Positions 8,682-17,444 of a stretch of DNA of 64,000 nucleotides are shown here, piece by piece. Below the pieces are notes generated by a model. The model was given only the letters and a program-made list of their open reading frames with translations, was not told the DNA's origin and made no database searches. Location of the stretch: NCBI GenBank assembly GCA_963781495.1, contig CAWAFX010000004.1, positions 124,001-188,000 of the forward strand, given 5' to 3'. Numbering within the stretch: position 1 is the first letter of the stretch; each line of letters opens with the position of its first letter. The translations under genes and the position numbers were made by a program. This stretch comes from Mayfieldus sp963781495. GTDB lineage: Bacteria > Actinomycetota > Thermoleophilia > Solirubrobacterales > 70-9.

Positions 8682-10639
8682 GCGACTTCCTCGGCTTTGG
8701 TGCGGTCGAGTCTCATGCGTGGCTCATCGGTCGCCGGCGGATAACTATTGAGTCCGCGATCGAAGAATTCACGATGCCACAACTGGGTCGAGAGCACACC
8801 TATCAGCGCCATGCCCTCGCGGAAGCCTGTCGCCTTGCCCGCGCGGCAGCGGCGCAGCAGCCCCTCGACCCGCCCCGGGTCCCAGATTCCGGTCTCCTCC
8901 AGCGCCGCGGCCGAGAGCGATTCCTCGACCCAATCGGGTGCCCCCGGGTCGAAGAACGGCGCCACCTCCGGCGCCCGGTAGGGCTGCTTGGAGCGGTTGA
9001 CGATCTCGGCCGGCAGCAGGTCGGCGGCGAGCTCGCGCAGCGCCGCCTTCTCCTGCATCCCGGCCAGCTTGCGCTCGGCAGGCAGGCGCGCCGCATACTC
9101 GAAGACCCGGTGGTCGAGGAACGGGAAGCGCCCCTCCACCCCGTGCGCCATCGCCACCCGGTCGCCCTGGGCGGCGAGCAGGTAGGGCTCGAGCAGGGTC
9201 GCGATCTCCAGCCAGGAGGCCCGCTCGAGGCTGCTCCAGTCGCCGAAGGAGCCCGGCAGCCCGGCCCGCAGGCGGTCGAGCGACTGGCCCTCGCCGATCT
9301 CGGCCGCGACCTCGGGCCGGTAGAAGGCCTTCACCGCGGCGGTCGCCTGGACCCTGGTCATGTGCGAGGTGAGGGGATCGCCGGGGTCGCCGGTCTCGAG
9401 CAGGAAGCGGTCCCAGGCCGGGCCGCGCCGGGCCTCGGCGGGCAGATAGCCGTAGAGCTCCTCCAGCAGCTCGCGCGCCGCCTCGGGGTCGCGCTGGTGC
9501 AGCTCGCGCACCACGACCTCCTTGAAGAGGTCATAGCCCCAGAACAGCTCGTCGGCGCCCTCGCCGGTGGCGACGACGACGATGTCGTTGGCCCGCACCT
9601 CGGTCGAGAGCAGGAACAGCGGCACCGGCGCCGTGCGGACCAGCGGCTGCTCGGCGTGGCGGATCACTGCCGGAAAGGCGTCGGCGATCTCGCCCGGCCC
9701 GGCCTCGACCACGTGGTGCTGGGTGCCGAGCGCCCGCGCGACCTCCTCCTGCTGGGGGCGCTCGTCGTAGTTGGGATCGTGGAAGGCGACCGAAAAGGTG
9801 CGCAGCTGGTGCTCCGTCTCCTGCTGGGCGAGGGCGACGATGAGGCTGGAGTCGAGCCCGCCCGAGAGGTAGGCGCCGACCGGGACGTCGGCGCGCAGCC
9901 GCAGCCGCACGCTGTCGCGCATCAGCTCCTCGAGCTCGCCCTGCGGCCCGCCGTCGAAGTCGAAGCTCGGCGCCCACCAGGTCCGCTCCTCGACCACGCG
10001 GCCCGCCTCCCAGACCAGCAGCCCGCCCTGCGGGACCTGGCTGACGCCGCGAAAGACGGTCCGCGGCGGGCGCGGGCCCCAGAGGGTGAATACGTCGTCG
10101 ATGCCGCGCAGGTCGGGCGCCGCCTCGACCTCGCCGGAGGCGAAGATCGCCTTCACCTCGGAGCCGAAGACCAGGCTGCCGTCGTCGAGCAGCGAGTAGT
10201 GCAGCGGCCGGACTCCGAAGCGGTCGCGGATCAGGGTCAGCCGCCGTGGCCCGGGCTGCCACCAGGCGAGCGCGAACTGCCCATTGAGCCGGTCCAGGGC
10301 GGCGAAGCCTTCGCGCTCCAGCAGCCGCAGCACCACCTCGGTGTCGGAGGTGGTCTCGAAGCTCTCGCCCGCCGCCTCGAGCTCGCGGCGCAGCTCGTAG
10401 TGGTTGTAGACCTCGCCGTTGTAGACCAGGATCCCGCCATCGGCGCCCTCCATCGGCTGCCAGCCGCAGGGCAGGTCGAAGATCGAGAGGCGGGTGTTGA
10501 CCAGCCCGGCGCCGCGGTCGAGCGCGTAGCCGAAGCCGTCAGGCCCGCGGTGGCCGATCGCCCCCGCCATCCGCAGCAGCGCCTGCTGGTCGGGCGCCGG
10601 CCCGGCACGCGGGCGGACGATGCCGGCGATGCCGCACAT
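8678..10639 (-). CDS. Asparagine synthase-like glutamine amidotransferase
   Basis: The 653-residue protein starts with MCGIAGIV, so Cys2 is the N-terminal nucleophile of a class-II glutaminase that frees ammonia from glutamine. The C-terminal half has the ATP-pyrophosphatase motif SGGLDSS (residues 259-265). Length and layout match AsnB and the related amidotransferases of exopolysaccharide and lipopeptide clusters. Its start overlaps the NadE-like stop by one base (TGATG) and its stop overlaps the ACP start. Because of this context it more likely amidates a cluster intermediate than makes asparagine for general metabolism, although AsnB activity cannot be excluded. Confidence 0.85.
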   Translation of the reverse strand: MCGIAGIVRPRAGPAPDQQALLRMAGAIGHRGPDGFGYALDRGAGLVNTRLSIFDLPCGWQPMEGADGGILVYNGEVYNHYELRRELEAAGESFETTSDTEVVLRLLEREGFAALDRLNGQFALAWWQPGPRRLTLIRDRFGVRPLHYSLLDDGSLVFGSEVKAIFASGEVEAAPDLRGIDDVFTLWGPRPPRTVFRGVSQVPQGGLLVWEAGRVVEERTWWAPSFDFDGGPQGELEELMRDSVRLRLRADVPVGAYLSGGLDSSLIVALAQQETEHQLRTFSVAFHDPNYDERPQQEEVARALGTQHHVVEAGPGEIADAFPAVIRHAEQPLVRTAPVPLFLLSTEVRANDIVVVATGEGADELFWGYDLFKEVVVRELHQRDPEAARELLEELYGYLPAEARRGPAWDRFLLETGDPGDPLTSHMTRVQATAAVKAFYRPEVAAEIGEGQSLDRLRAGLPGSFGDWSSLERASWLEIATLLEPYLLAAQGDRVAMAHGVEGRFPFLDHRVFEYAARLPAERKLAGMQEKAALRELAADLLPAEIVNRSKQPYRAPEVAPFFDPGAPDWVEESLSAAALEETGIWDPGRVEGLLRRCRAGKATGFREGMALIGVLSTQLWHREFFDRGLNSYPPATDEPRMRLDRTKAEEVA

Positions 10640-11613
10640 CAGCTTTCGCTGTCCAGCAGCACGGCGGGCGACTGCAGGTACTCGGTCGCGACCCGGCGGC
10701 GGTCGATCTCGCTGTAGGCGGCCTCCACCATCTCCGCCTCGAGTCCGACCTGGGACGCCAGCTCGGCCGCCTCGATCCCCTCGTCGCGGCCCCAGAGCAG
10801 CAGGTCCATCTGCTCGTAGGGAAACCCGAAGTAGAACTCGTCCTGGGTCTGGGCGAGGCTGAAGGTGTCGGTGGTCGGGCGCTGGGAGGTGATCTGCTCG
10901 GGCAGCCCGAGCTCGTCCGCCATCGCGTAGACCTGTGACTTCAGCACCCCGGCGATCGGCTTCACGTCGGCGAGCCCGTCGCCGCCCTTGACGAAGAAGC
11001 CCTGGTCGTACTCGAGCAGGTTCGGAGTCCCGACGACGGCGTAGTGCAGCCGGTCGGCCCAGGTGTACTCGAGCAGCTTGCGGGTGCGCTGCTTCATGTT
11101 GGTCGCCGCGAGCAGCTCGCGATAGGCCGCGCTCGGCATCCGCTTCTGGTCCTGGCTGCCGTCGGGGCGCTCGACGACCAGCGAGAAGAAGGTGATGCCT
11201 CCGCTCGGTTCAGAACGGACGAGCTTGTGCTTCCACTCGGTCTCGTAGTCGGGAAAGACCTGGCGGATCGCCTCGTCGCGGCGCCGGTAGCAGCCGAGCG
11301 CCTCCAGCGCGGCGCTGATCGGCTCCTCGACCGTGGGCGCTCCCAGCGACTCGGCCAGGATCAGGCCGAGGTCGGAGGAGCGGTTGCCGACGTCGCGCTC
11401 GGGCAGCCGCAGGCAGAGGACGTTGTCGGCGCCGAGGCCGCGCACGCTGAGCGCTGCGGTGACGCTGGAGTCGATGCCGCCCGACACGGCGACGACCGCC
11501 CCGCGGCGGCCGAGGTCGCGGATCGCGGCCGCGGTTCCCTCGGCCAGCCGCTGCACCGCGGCGGCTGCGTCGAAGGGGACCCCTGCCGGAGCTTCTTGGT
11601 TTCCTGCGGTCAT
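10639..11613 (-). CDS. NadE-like ammonia-dependent NAD synthase family enzyme
   Basis: The protein is 324 residues from the ATG at 11611-11613; an upstream start at 11697 would run into the divergent gene. SGGIDSS at residues 44-50 is the ATP-pyrophosphatase loop. The segments VVGTPNLLEYDQGFFVKGGDGLADV and PIAGVLKSQVYAMADELGLP correspond to NadE's GTENKSE...GDGAADI and KTQV regions, but are altered. No glutaminase domain is present, so ammonia must come from elsewhere, plausibly from the adjacent class-II amidotransferase. It could be a true NAD synthase or a repurposed adenylating amidase of the cluster. The 65 bp to the divergent GNAT gene should hold the promoters. Confidence 0.7.
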   Translation of the reverse strand: MTAGNQEAPAGVPFDAAAAVQRLAEGTAAAIRDLGRRGAVVAVSGGIDSSVTAALSVRGLGADNVLCLRLPERDVGNRSSDLGLILAESLGAPTVEEPISAALEALGCYRRRDEAIRQVFPDYETEWKHKLVRSEPSGGITFFSLVVERPDGSQDQKRMPSAAYRELLAATNMKQRTRKLLEYTWADRLHYAVVGTPNLLEYDQGFFVKGGDGLADVKPIAGVLKSQVYAMADELGLPEQITSQRPTTDTFSLAQTQDEFYFGFPYEQMDLLLWGRDEGIEAAELASQVGLEAEMVEAAYSEIDRRRVATEYLQSPAVLLDSES

Positions 11614-11678
11614 GCGCGCCTTTCGGGTCGAACGTTGACGATCATCGACGGCCAATCCTCTCGATAGTGTCGGATCGC

Positions 11679-12737
11679 ATGGCCGAGATACGTCCACTCG
11701 ACCAGGGCGACCTGCCGGCGGTCACCGCCCTGTTCGAAGCAAATCTTCCCGCATGGACGCTGAAAGGCGGGCTTTCGCAGTTCCTGCAGGCAACATTGTT
11801 CGACGATCCCTGGCGCGACGACGAGCTTCCCTCGCTGGTCGCCAGCGAGGACGGCGAGGTGGTCGGATTCATTGCCAGTCAGGTTAGGCGCTTCCGCTTC
11901 GGCGACCGCGATCTGAGAGCCGTCTGCGCCTCGCATCTGAGCGTCGATCCCGACCACCGAAGCGGCGCCACCGGGGCGTTGATCTTCCGCCGCATGCTGA
12001 GCGCCGGCCAGGACTTCACCTATTCGGACACCGCCAACGACGAGGTGGCGCGGATGATCCGCGCCTTCGGCGGCGACCTCGACCACGCCCGGGCATGCGA
12101 CTGGATGTTCCTGCTGCGCCCGGTCCGCTGGCTGCGCACCCTGGGGACCGGCGTCCTGGCGAGGCGCGACCTCGGCCGCGAGGTGCCGGTCGGCGCCCTG
12201 CCATTCAAGTCGCTGCGCCCCGGCGCCGCCGCCCGCGCCGTCCCGGCGCCGGACCCGGAGGTCACCGTCGAGGAAGCCGACGCGGCGGCGATCGCCGCCG
12301 AATTCGACGCGATCGCCGCCGCCTCCCGGCTGCGCCCCGCCTATGACACCGGCTTCCTCGAGTTCCTCTTTGCCCAGTTCGAGGCCCAGTTCGGCGGCCT
12401 CGTGCACTGCCTGGCGCGGCGCGGGGACCGCGTCGTCGGCTGGTTCGCCTACGTGCCGCTCTCCCCCGCCGTTCACCGGGTCTTTCACCTGCTCGCCGCC
12501 GAGCGCGAGGGCGAGGCGGTGCTGGCGGCGCTGCTGGAGCGCTCGCGCGAGCGCGGCGCGGCCGCGGTCTGCGGGCGCCTCGAGCCGCACCTGACGCGCG
12601 ATCTGGAGCCGCAGCTGCCCCTGCTCGGCTTCGCGCGCCGCCCCTGGACCCACACCCGCGATCCCGAGATCGCCGCCGCGCTGGCGTCGAGTGGGTCACT
12701 GCTGACCCAGCTCGACTCGGAGTGGTATCTGGCCTGA
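11679..12737 (+). CDS. Tandem GNAT-fold acetyltransferase-like protein
   Basis: The protein is 352 residues from the ATG at 11679; a GTG at 11667 is also in frame. The first half has a GNAT core with LVASEDGEVVGFIASQVRRF, a substrate strand CASHLSVDPDHRSGATGALIFRRML (the acetyl-CoA-type loop R-S-G-A-T-G-A) and DTANDEVARMIRAFGG. The second half contains a weaker GNAT-like strand set around LARRGDRVVGWFAYVPL. It is divergent from the NadE-like gene, and its end is one base from the stop of converging infC. It likely acylates a cluster intermediate; the donor and acceptor are unknown. Confidence 0.65.
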   Translation: MAEIRPLDQGDLPAVTALFEANLPAWTLKGGLSQFLQATLFDDPWRDDELPSLVASEDGEVVGFIASQVRRFRFGDRDLRAVCASHLSVDPDHRSGATGALIFRRMLSAGQDFTYSDTANDEVARMIRAFGGDLDHARACDWMFLLRPVRWLRTLGTGVLARRDLGREVPVGALPFKSLRPGAAARAVPAPDPEVTVEEADAAAIAAEFDAIAAASRLRPAYDTGFLEFLFAQFEAQFGGLVHCLARRGDRVVGWFAYVPLSPAVHRVFHLLAAEREGEAVLAALLERSRERGAAAVCGRLEPHLTRDLEPQLPLLGFARRPWTHTRDPEIAAALASSGSLLTQLDSEWYLA

Positions 12738-12738
12738 G

Positions 12739-13329
12739 CTAGGCCGAAGCTTCGGCCGGCTTGTCGCCGTCGTCCGCGCCGGCGCCGCGAACCGGGGCCA
12801 GCAGCATGCTCATGTTGCGGCCCTCCTGAAGCGGCTCGGACTCGATCGTCGCGATCTCCTGGACGTCGTCGAACAGCCGTTGCAGCAGCGCCCGCCCGCG
12901 CTCCGGATGGGCCTGCTCGCGGCCGCGGAACATGATCGTCACCTTGACCTTGTCGTGGCCGCGCAGGAAACGCTCGACATGGCCCTTCTTGGTCTCGTAG
13001 TCGTGGGTGGCGATCTTCGGCCGCAGCTTGATCTCGCGCACGTTGACCTGCTGCTGGTGCTTGCGCGCGGCCTTGGCCTTCTGCTCCTGCTCGTACTTGT
13101 ACTTCGAGTAGTCGAGCAGGCGGGCGACCGGCGGCTTGGCCTCCGGCGCGACCTCGACCAGGTCGAGGTCCTCGGACTGGGCGCGCTTCAGCGCCTCGTC
13201 GGTCGCCAGCACCCCGACCTGCTCGCCGTCGGCGCCGATCAGCCGCACCTCGGGGACCCGGATGCGCTCGTTGATCCGGGTGAGGTCGCGCTCAGGCGGA
13301 CGGCGGTCGAACCTTCGCGGGACCGGCAC
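12739..13329 (-). CDS. infC: Translation initiation factor IF-3
   Basis: The 196-residue protein has the IF-3 N-domain (INERIRVPEVRLIGADGEQ) and the C-domain IKLRPKIATHDYETKKGHVERFL. IF-3 binds the 30S subunit, blocks premature 50S joining and checks the start codon. The start is a GTG at 13327-13329, a non-AUG start as expected where infC regulates itself through start-codon discrimination. It follows thrS with 128 bp between, as in the classical thrS-infC-rpmI-rplT order, but rpmI-rplT has been separated by the accessory block. A candidate -35 (TTGACT) lies on the minus strand near 13425-13430 without a convincing -10. Confidence 0.97.
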   Translation of the reverse strand: MPVPRRFDRRPPERDLTRINERIRVPEVRLIGADGEQVGVLATDEALKRAQSEDLDLVEVAPEAKPPVARLLDYSKYKYEQEQKAKAARKHQQQVNVREIKLRPKIATHDYETKKGHVERFLRGHDKVKVTIMFRGREQAHPERGRALLQRLFDDVQEIATIESEPLQEGRNMSMLLAPVRGAGADDGDKPAEASA

Positions 13330-13457
13330 TAGGTGAAGGAGCGGTCGAGCGTCAAGCGTCTGCGGGAGAGTTTGCGAAAGCGGGCACGGGGGGCGCTCAG
13401 CGGCGCGTTCTAAATGTCGTACCGGCAGTCAAGTGGCGTGAGTATGACACAGGCCCC

Positions 13458-15389
13458 TCACGCATTCGAGACCTCGGCGCCCAAGCGCTTCACGAAGGCC
13501 TCCAGGCTCAGGGCCCCGATGTCGCCCTCGGCGTGCGAACGCACGGCCAGCTCGCCGCTCTCCTGCTCCTTGTCGCCGAGCACGAGCATGTACGGGGCAC
13601 GGGCCAGCTCGGCGTCGCGGATCTTCTTGCCGACCGATTCGGAGCGCTCGTCGATGCGGGCCCGAAAGCCGGCCGCGGCGAGCGCGTCGCTCGCCGCCCT
13701 CGCGTCGGCGACGTGACGGTCGGCGACCGGCAGGACCAGGACCTGAAGCGGCGCCAGCCAGAGCGGGAAGCGCCCCGCGTAGTGCTCGATCAGGATCCCG
13801 GCGAAGCGCTCCATCGAGCCGAGCAGGGCGCGGTGGATCATCACCGGCGTGTGCTCTGCGTTGTCGGCGCCCGTGTAGTGAAGCTCGAAGCGCTCCGGCA
13901 TCTGGAAGTCGAGCTGGCAGGTCCCGCACTGCCAGGAGCGCCCGAGGGCGTCGGTGACGTGAAAGTCGATCTTCGGCCCGTAGAAGGTCCCCTCGCCGGC
14001 GGCGACGTCGAACTCGCGTCCCTGGCGCTCGAGCGCTTCGCGCAGCGAGGCCTCGGCGCGCTCCCACTGCTCGTCGGAGCCGATCGACTTCTCGGGCCGG
14101 GTCGAGAGCTCGACCCGGACGTCGTCGAAGCCGAAGCGGGCGTAGAGCTCGTCGATCGCCTCGCAGATCGAGTCGACCTCGTCGGTGACCTGGTCCAGGG
14201 TGCAGTAGACGTGGGCGTCGTCCTGGGTGAAGGCGCGGACCCGCAGCAGGCCGTGCAGGGCGCCTTCGCGCTCGTAGCGGGAGACGTCGCCGAACTCGGC
14301 CAGCCGCAGCGGCAGCTCACGGTAGGAGTGGCGCTCGGCGCCGAAGACCAGGCAGGCTCCGGGGCAGTTCATCGGCTTCAGCGCGTAGCGGCGCTGGTCG
14401 CCCTCGCGCTCGGAGGGCTCGACGAAGAACATGTTCTCGCGGTAGTTGTCCCAGTGCCCGGAGCGGTGCCAGAGGTCGACGTCGAGGACCCGCGGTGTGC
14501 GGATCTCCTCATAGCCGCGCTTTCGCAGCTGCGCGGACACCTCGCCCTTGATCGTCTCCAGCAGAACGGTGCCGTCGGGCAGCCAGAACGGCATCCCGGG
14601 CGCCTCGTCGCGAAAGAGGAAGAGGCCGAGCTGGGGCCCGAGGCGGCGGTGGTCGCGGGCCCGGGCCTCCTCGATCTGCTTCTGGAACGCCTCCAGGTCG
14701 CCCTTGGAGAAGAAGGCGGTGCCGTAGATCCGGGTCAGCATCTGGCGCGTCTCGTCGCCGCGCCAGTAGGCGCCGGCGATCGAGTTGAGCTTGAAGGCGG
14801 CGATGCGGCCGGTCGAGGGGCCGTGGGGCCCGCGGCAGAGGTCGTCGAAGGGGCCGTTGCGATAGAGCGAGACGGTCTCGACGCCTTCGTCGCGGATCAG
14901 GTCCTCGATCAGCTCGACCTTGTAGGGCTGGTCCTCGGCGCGGAACTTCTCGATCGCCTCGGCGACAGGGAGCTCGCGGCGCTCGAAGGCCTCGTCGGCC
15001 TTGACGTGCTCCGCCATCGCCGCCTCGATCCGCTCCAGGTCCTCGTCGGAGGGGCTGACCCCGTCGGGGAACTCGAAGTCGTAGTAGAAGCCGTTCTCGA
15101 TCGGCGGGCCGATCGAGACCTTGGTCCCCGGCCAGAGCTCGGTCACCGCCTCGGCCATCACGTGGGCCGTGTCGTGACGGATCAGCGCCAGAGCCTCGGG
15201 GTCGCGGTCGGTCACGACCTCGATCGCGTCGCCGTCGGCCAGCGGGGCGCTGAGGTCGCGCAGCTCGCCGCCGACCCGCAGCGCCAGCGCCGCCTTCGCC
15301 AGCCCGGGACCGATCGCCGCCGCGGCGTCGGCGCCGCTGGCGCCGTCGGGAAGCTCGAGCTGGTTGCCGTCGGGAAGGGTGACCTGCAC
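13458..15389 (-). CDS. thrS: Threonyl-tRNA synthetase
   Basis: The 643-residue class-II synthetase has all the expected parts. An N-terminal TGS domain (VTLPDGNQLELPDGASG) comes first, then the editing domain with RHDTAHVMAEAV, whose HxxxH zinc motif works in deacylating seryl-tRNA. The catalytic core has the zinc cysteine in MNCPGACLVF and motif 2 around RYEREGALHGLLRVRAF. The C-terminal anticodon domain begins near LWLAPLQVLVLPV. It charges tRNA-Thr. It starts 22 bp after the frameshifted membrane gene, so no room exists for a T-box leader between them. It is followed by infC. Confidence 0.98.
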   Translation of the reverse strand: MQVTLPDGNQLELPDGASGADAAAAIGPGLAKAALALRVGGELRDLSAPLADGDAIEVVTDRDPEALALIRHDTAHVMAEAVTELWPGTKVSIGPPIENGFYYDFEFPDGVSPSDEDLERIEAAMAEHVKADEAFERRELPVAEAIEKFRAEDQPYKVELIEDLIRDEGVETVSLYRNGPFDDLCRGPHGPSTGRIAAFKLNSIAGAYWRGDETRQMLTRIYGTAFFSKGDLEAFQKQIEEARARDHRRLGPQLGLFLFRDEAPGMPFWLPDGTVLLETIKGEVSAQLRKRGYEEIRTPRVLDVDLWHRSGHWDNYRENMFFVEPSEREGDQRRYALKPMNCPGACLVFGAERHSYRELPLRLAEFGDVSRYEREGALHGLLRVRAFTQDDAHVYCTLDQVTDEVDSICEAIDELYARFGFDDVRVELSTRPEKSIGSDEQWERAEASLREALERQGREFDVAAGEGTFYGPKIDFHVTDALGRSWQCGTCQLDFQMPERFELHYTGADNAEHTPVMIHRALLGSMERFAGILIEHYAGRFPLWLAPLQVLVLPVADRHVADARAASDALAAAGFRARIDERSESVGKKIRDAELARAPYMLVLGDKEQESGELAVRSHAEGDIGALSLEAFVKRLGAEVSNA

Positions 15390-15411
15390 GGGATCAATGC
15401 TATGGAGCGGC

Positions 15412-17341
15412 TCAGCCGCCCTGCTTCTCGCCCTGGCGGGCGGAGCGAACCGCGATCAGCGGGCAGGGGCTCGGCCCGCCGACGGGACCGCTGCGCTGCC
15501 AGAGCAGGTAGGGCCCGGCGCGGCGCGCAAGTCGCAGACCGGCGAACGGAGGCCGGGTGCCGGCGCCGGGGAAGCTGACGACGTAGCGGACCCCGGGCGG
15601 TGGCGAGGAGCGGCTCGGCGCCCCCGCGGCCTTGATGCAGACGCGGCCGCCGCGCAGCTCCCAGGCGATGTAGGGGGTGCCGTGCTGGTCGGCGAGCAGG
15701 TCGGCCGGGGCGAGGGCCAGGGTCGAGGCGCCGGCCAGCTGCGGGCGCAGCCCGGTCAGGGCCGGCGAGTAGGAGGTCGGGCCGACCGGCCCGTTGGCGA
15801 GGGCGAGGAGGCTGCAGCCTCCGGCCCCGACGACGAAGGCGGTAGCCGCAAGCGGGCGGATCACCGCGGCCAGCGACCCCGGACGCAGCTGCGCCGGTTC
15901 GAAGGCGAGCAGCGGCCGCACGATGATCAGCATCGCCAGCGGGGCCGCCATCTGCACCGCCTTGGCCGCGGTGTAGGGGGTGCCGCCGACCCGCGCCGCC
16001 AGGTAGGCGAGCACCGCCGCCGCGAGCGCGGCCGGCAGCGCAGTCCGGCGCCCTCGCAACCACCAGGCCAGGCCCCAGACCAGCAGGACGGCGGCGAAGG
16101 CGACGCCGAGGTGGAAGCCGATCGCGGGCACCGCGCCGGCACCGGCGGTGAGCCTGAAGTCGCCCGAGGGCCAGATTCCCAGCGCCTCGGTCGGCGAGAT
16201 CTGACCGAAGAGGTTCCCCAGCCCGGGCCCGTTGGGACTGAACGTCTCGAAGTTGTGGAAGTCGACCATCCGCCCCAGCTCCGGCCCTACGAGAACGGCA
16301 AAGACGATCGCCGCCAACCAGGCGGGCCGAGCGACTCTCCCGGCTACCCGCCGGATCGCATCGCCGTCGCGATGGGCCAGCCAGAGTTCTCCAGCACCCC
16401 ACAGGACCAACGTCCCCGCCATCCAGGTCAATCCAGGGAAGCTGTACGTGTACGTGCTGCCTGCCGCCAGGAGCGCCAATGGCACCGCCACCAGCGAGTT
16501 GTTGGGGACCGTCCGGGGGGCGGACCCGGCAGCCGGCCGACGGTTCGTTGCCGGGGTCGGGGCATGCCCGGCAGCCGGCCGCACCTCACCCCTACCGGGC
16601 ATACCCCTCCCCCGTCCCGCATTCCCGTGCTGCAACAGCTGCCAGAGAGCAGATCGCGAACGCGAGCACGAACAGCGCCTGCATGGTTTCTTTGAAAGCA
16701 CCTTGGGCGAGGTAGGAGGCGACCATGTAGGGCAGGCCGACGAGGAGGGCGGCGAGCCAGCGCCGGATCGTCGGCAGCTCGCCAAGGGCGGTCAGGGCCG
16801 TCAGCGAGGCCAGGACTGAGACCGCGACGGTGAGGCCGCCGAAGCCGTGCACGAGGCCGACGCCGAGGCCCTTGTTGAGCGCGACGACGATCGCGTGCGG
16901 GCCGAGCGGATAGCCCTGCGACAGCAGCTGCGAGTCGGACCCGTGGGCGAGCCGGTCGGCGGCCAACAAGTGCTGCGCCATGTCGGGGTTGAAGCTGGTG
17001 CCGAGGATCCCAAAGCGGCGCTCGGCGATGAACGGCAGCGATGCGGCGATCAGCGCCCCGAGACCGACCACGATCCCGTCCCGCAGCTGTCCCCCCTCCC
17101 ACTCCAGCCGCCGGCGCAGGAAGACCAGCGAGGCCAGGGTCGCGACCAGGACCGCGATCGCCGAGATCACTCCGTCGCCCGGCAGCCGCACCGTCCCCCA
17201 GCAGAGCGCGGTGACCAGCGCCAGCCCGACGGCGGGCGCGAGCCAGGACCAGCTGCGCCGGCCGCAGAGGGCCAGAGCCGCCTGGCCGACCGCCAGCGAA
17301 GCCGCGCACACCGCGATCACCGATGCGTAGGTCGCGAGCAC
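15412..17341 (-). pseudogene. Polytopic membrane protein, GT-C-like, split by a frameshift
   Basis: Two minus-strand frames join into one multi-spanning protein. The N-terminal part (17341 down to 16592) begins MLATYASVIAVCAASLAVG, has several hydrophobic segments and a loop FNPDMAQHLLAADRLAHGS, and ends abruptly after ECGTGEGYAR. The C-terminal part resumes in another frame with PNNSLVAVPLALLAAG and has more hydrophobic segments and a soluble tail ending at 15412. The whole span is 1930 bp, that is one base more than a multiple of three, with homopolymers (CCCC and CCCCC on the plus strand at about 16601-16612) at the junction. It may be a real pseudogene, phase variation or a sequencing error. 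The loop layout suggests a GT-C or O-antigen-type glycan enzyme, with low certainty. Confidence 0.6.
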
Positions 17342-17444
17342 GGGCGGCGAGCCTAGAGCAAGGCTCAGCCAGCGTGACGGTCACACTTGACTGCGTGCTC
17401 CCGGTCCGCGAGGCTTGGCGCGGGGCATTCGGAAGGGAGCACTC

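Noticed and set aside
15390..15411. T-box leader for thrS
   Set aside because: Only 22 bp separate thrS from the upstream gene, too short for a T-box, and no T-box sequence was seen.
16590..16620. Programmed ribosomal frameshift in the membrane gene
   Set aside because: No slippery heptamer followed by a stable downstream pseudoknot is evident; a homopolymer indel is the simpler explanation.
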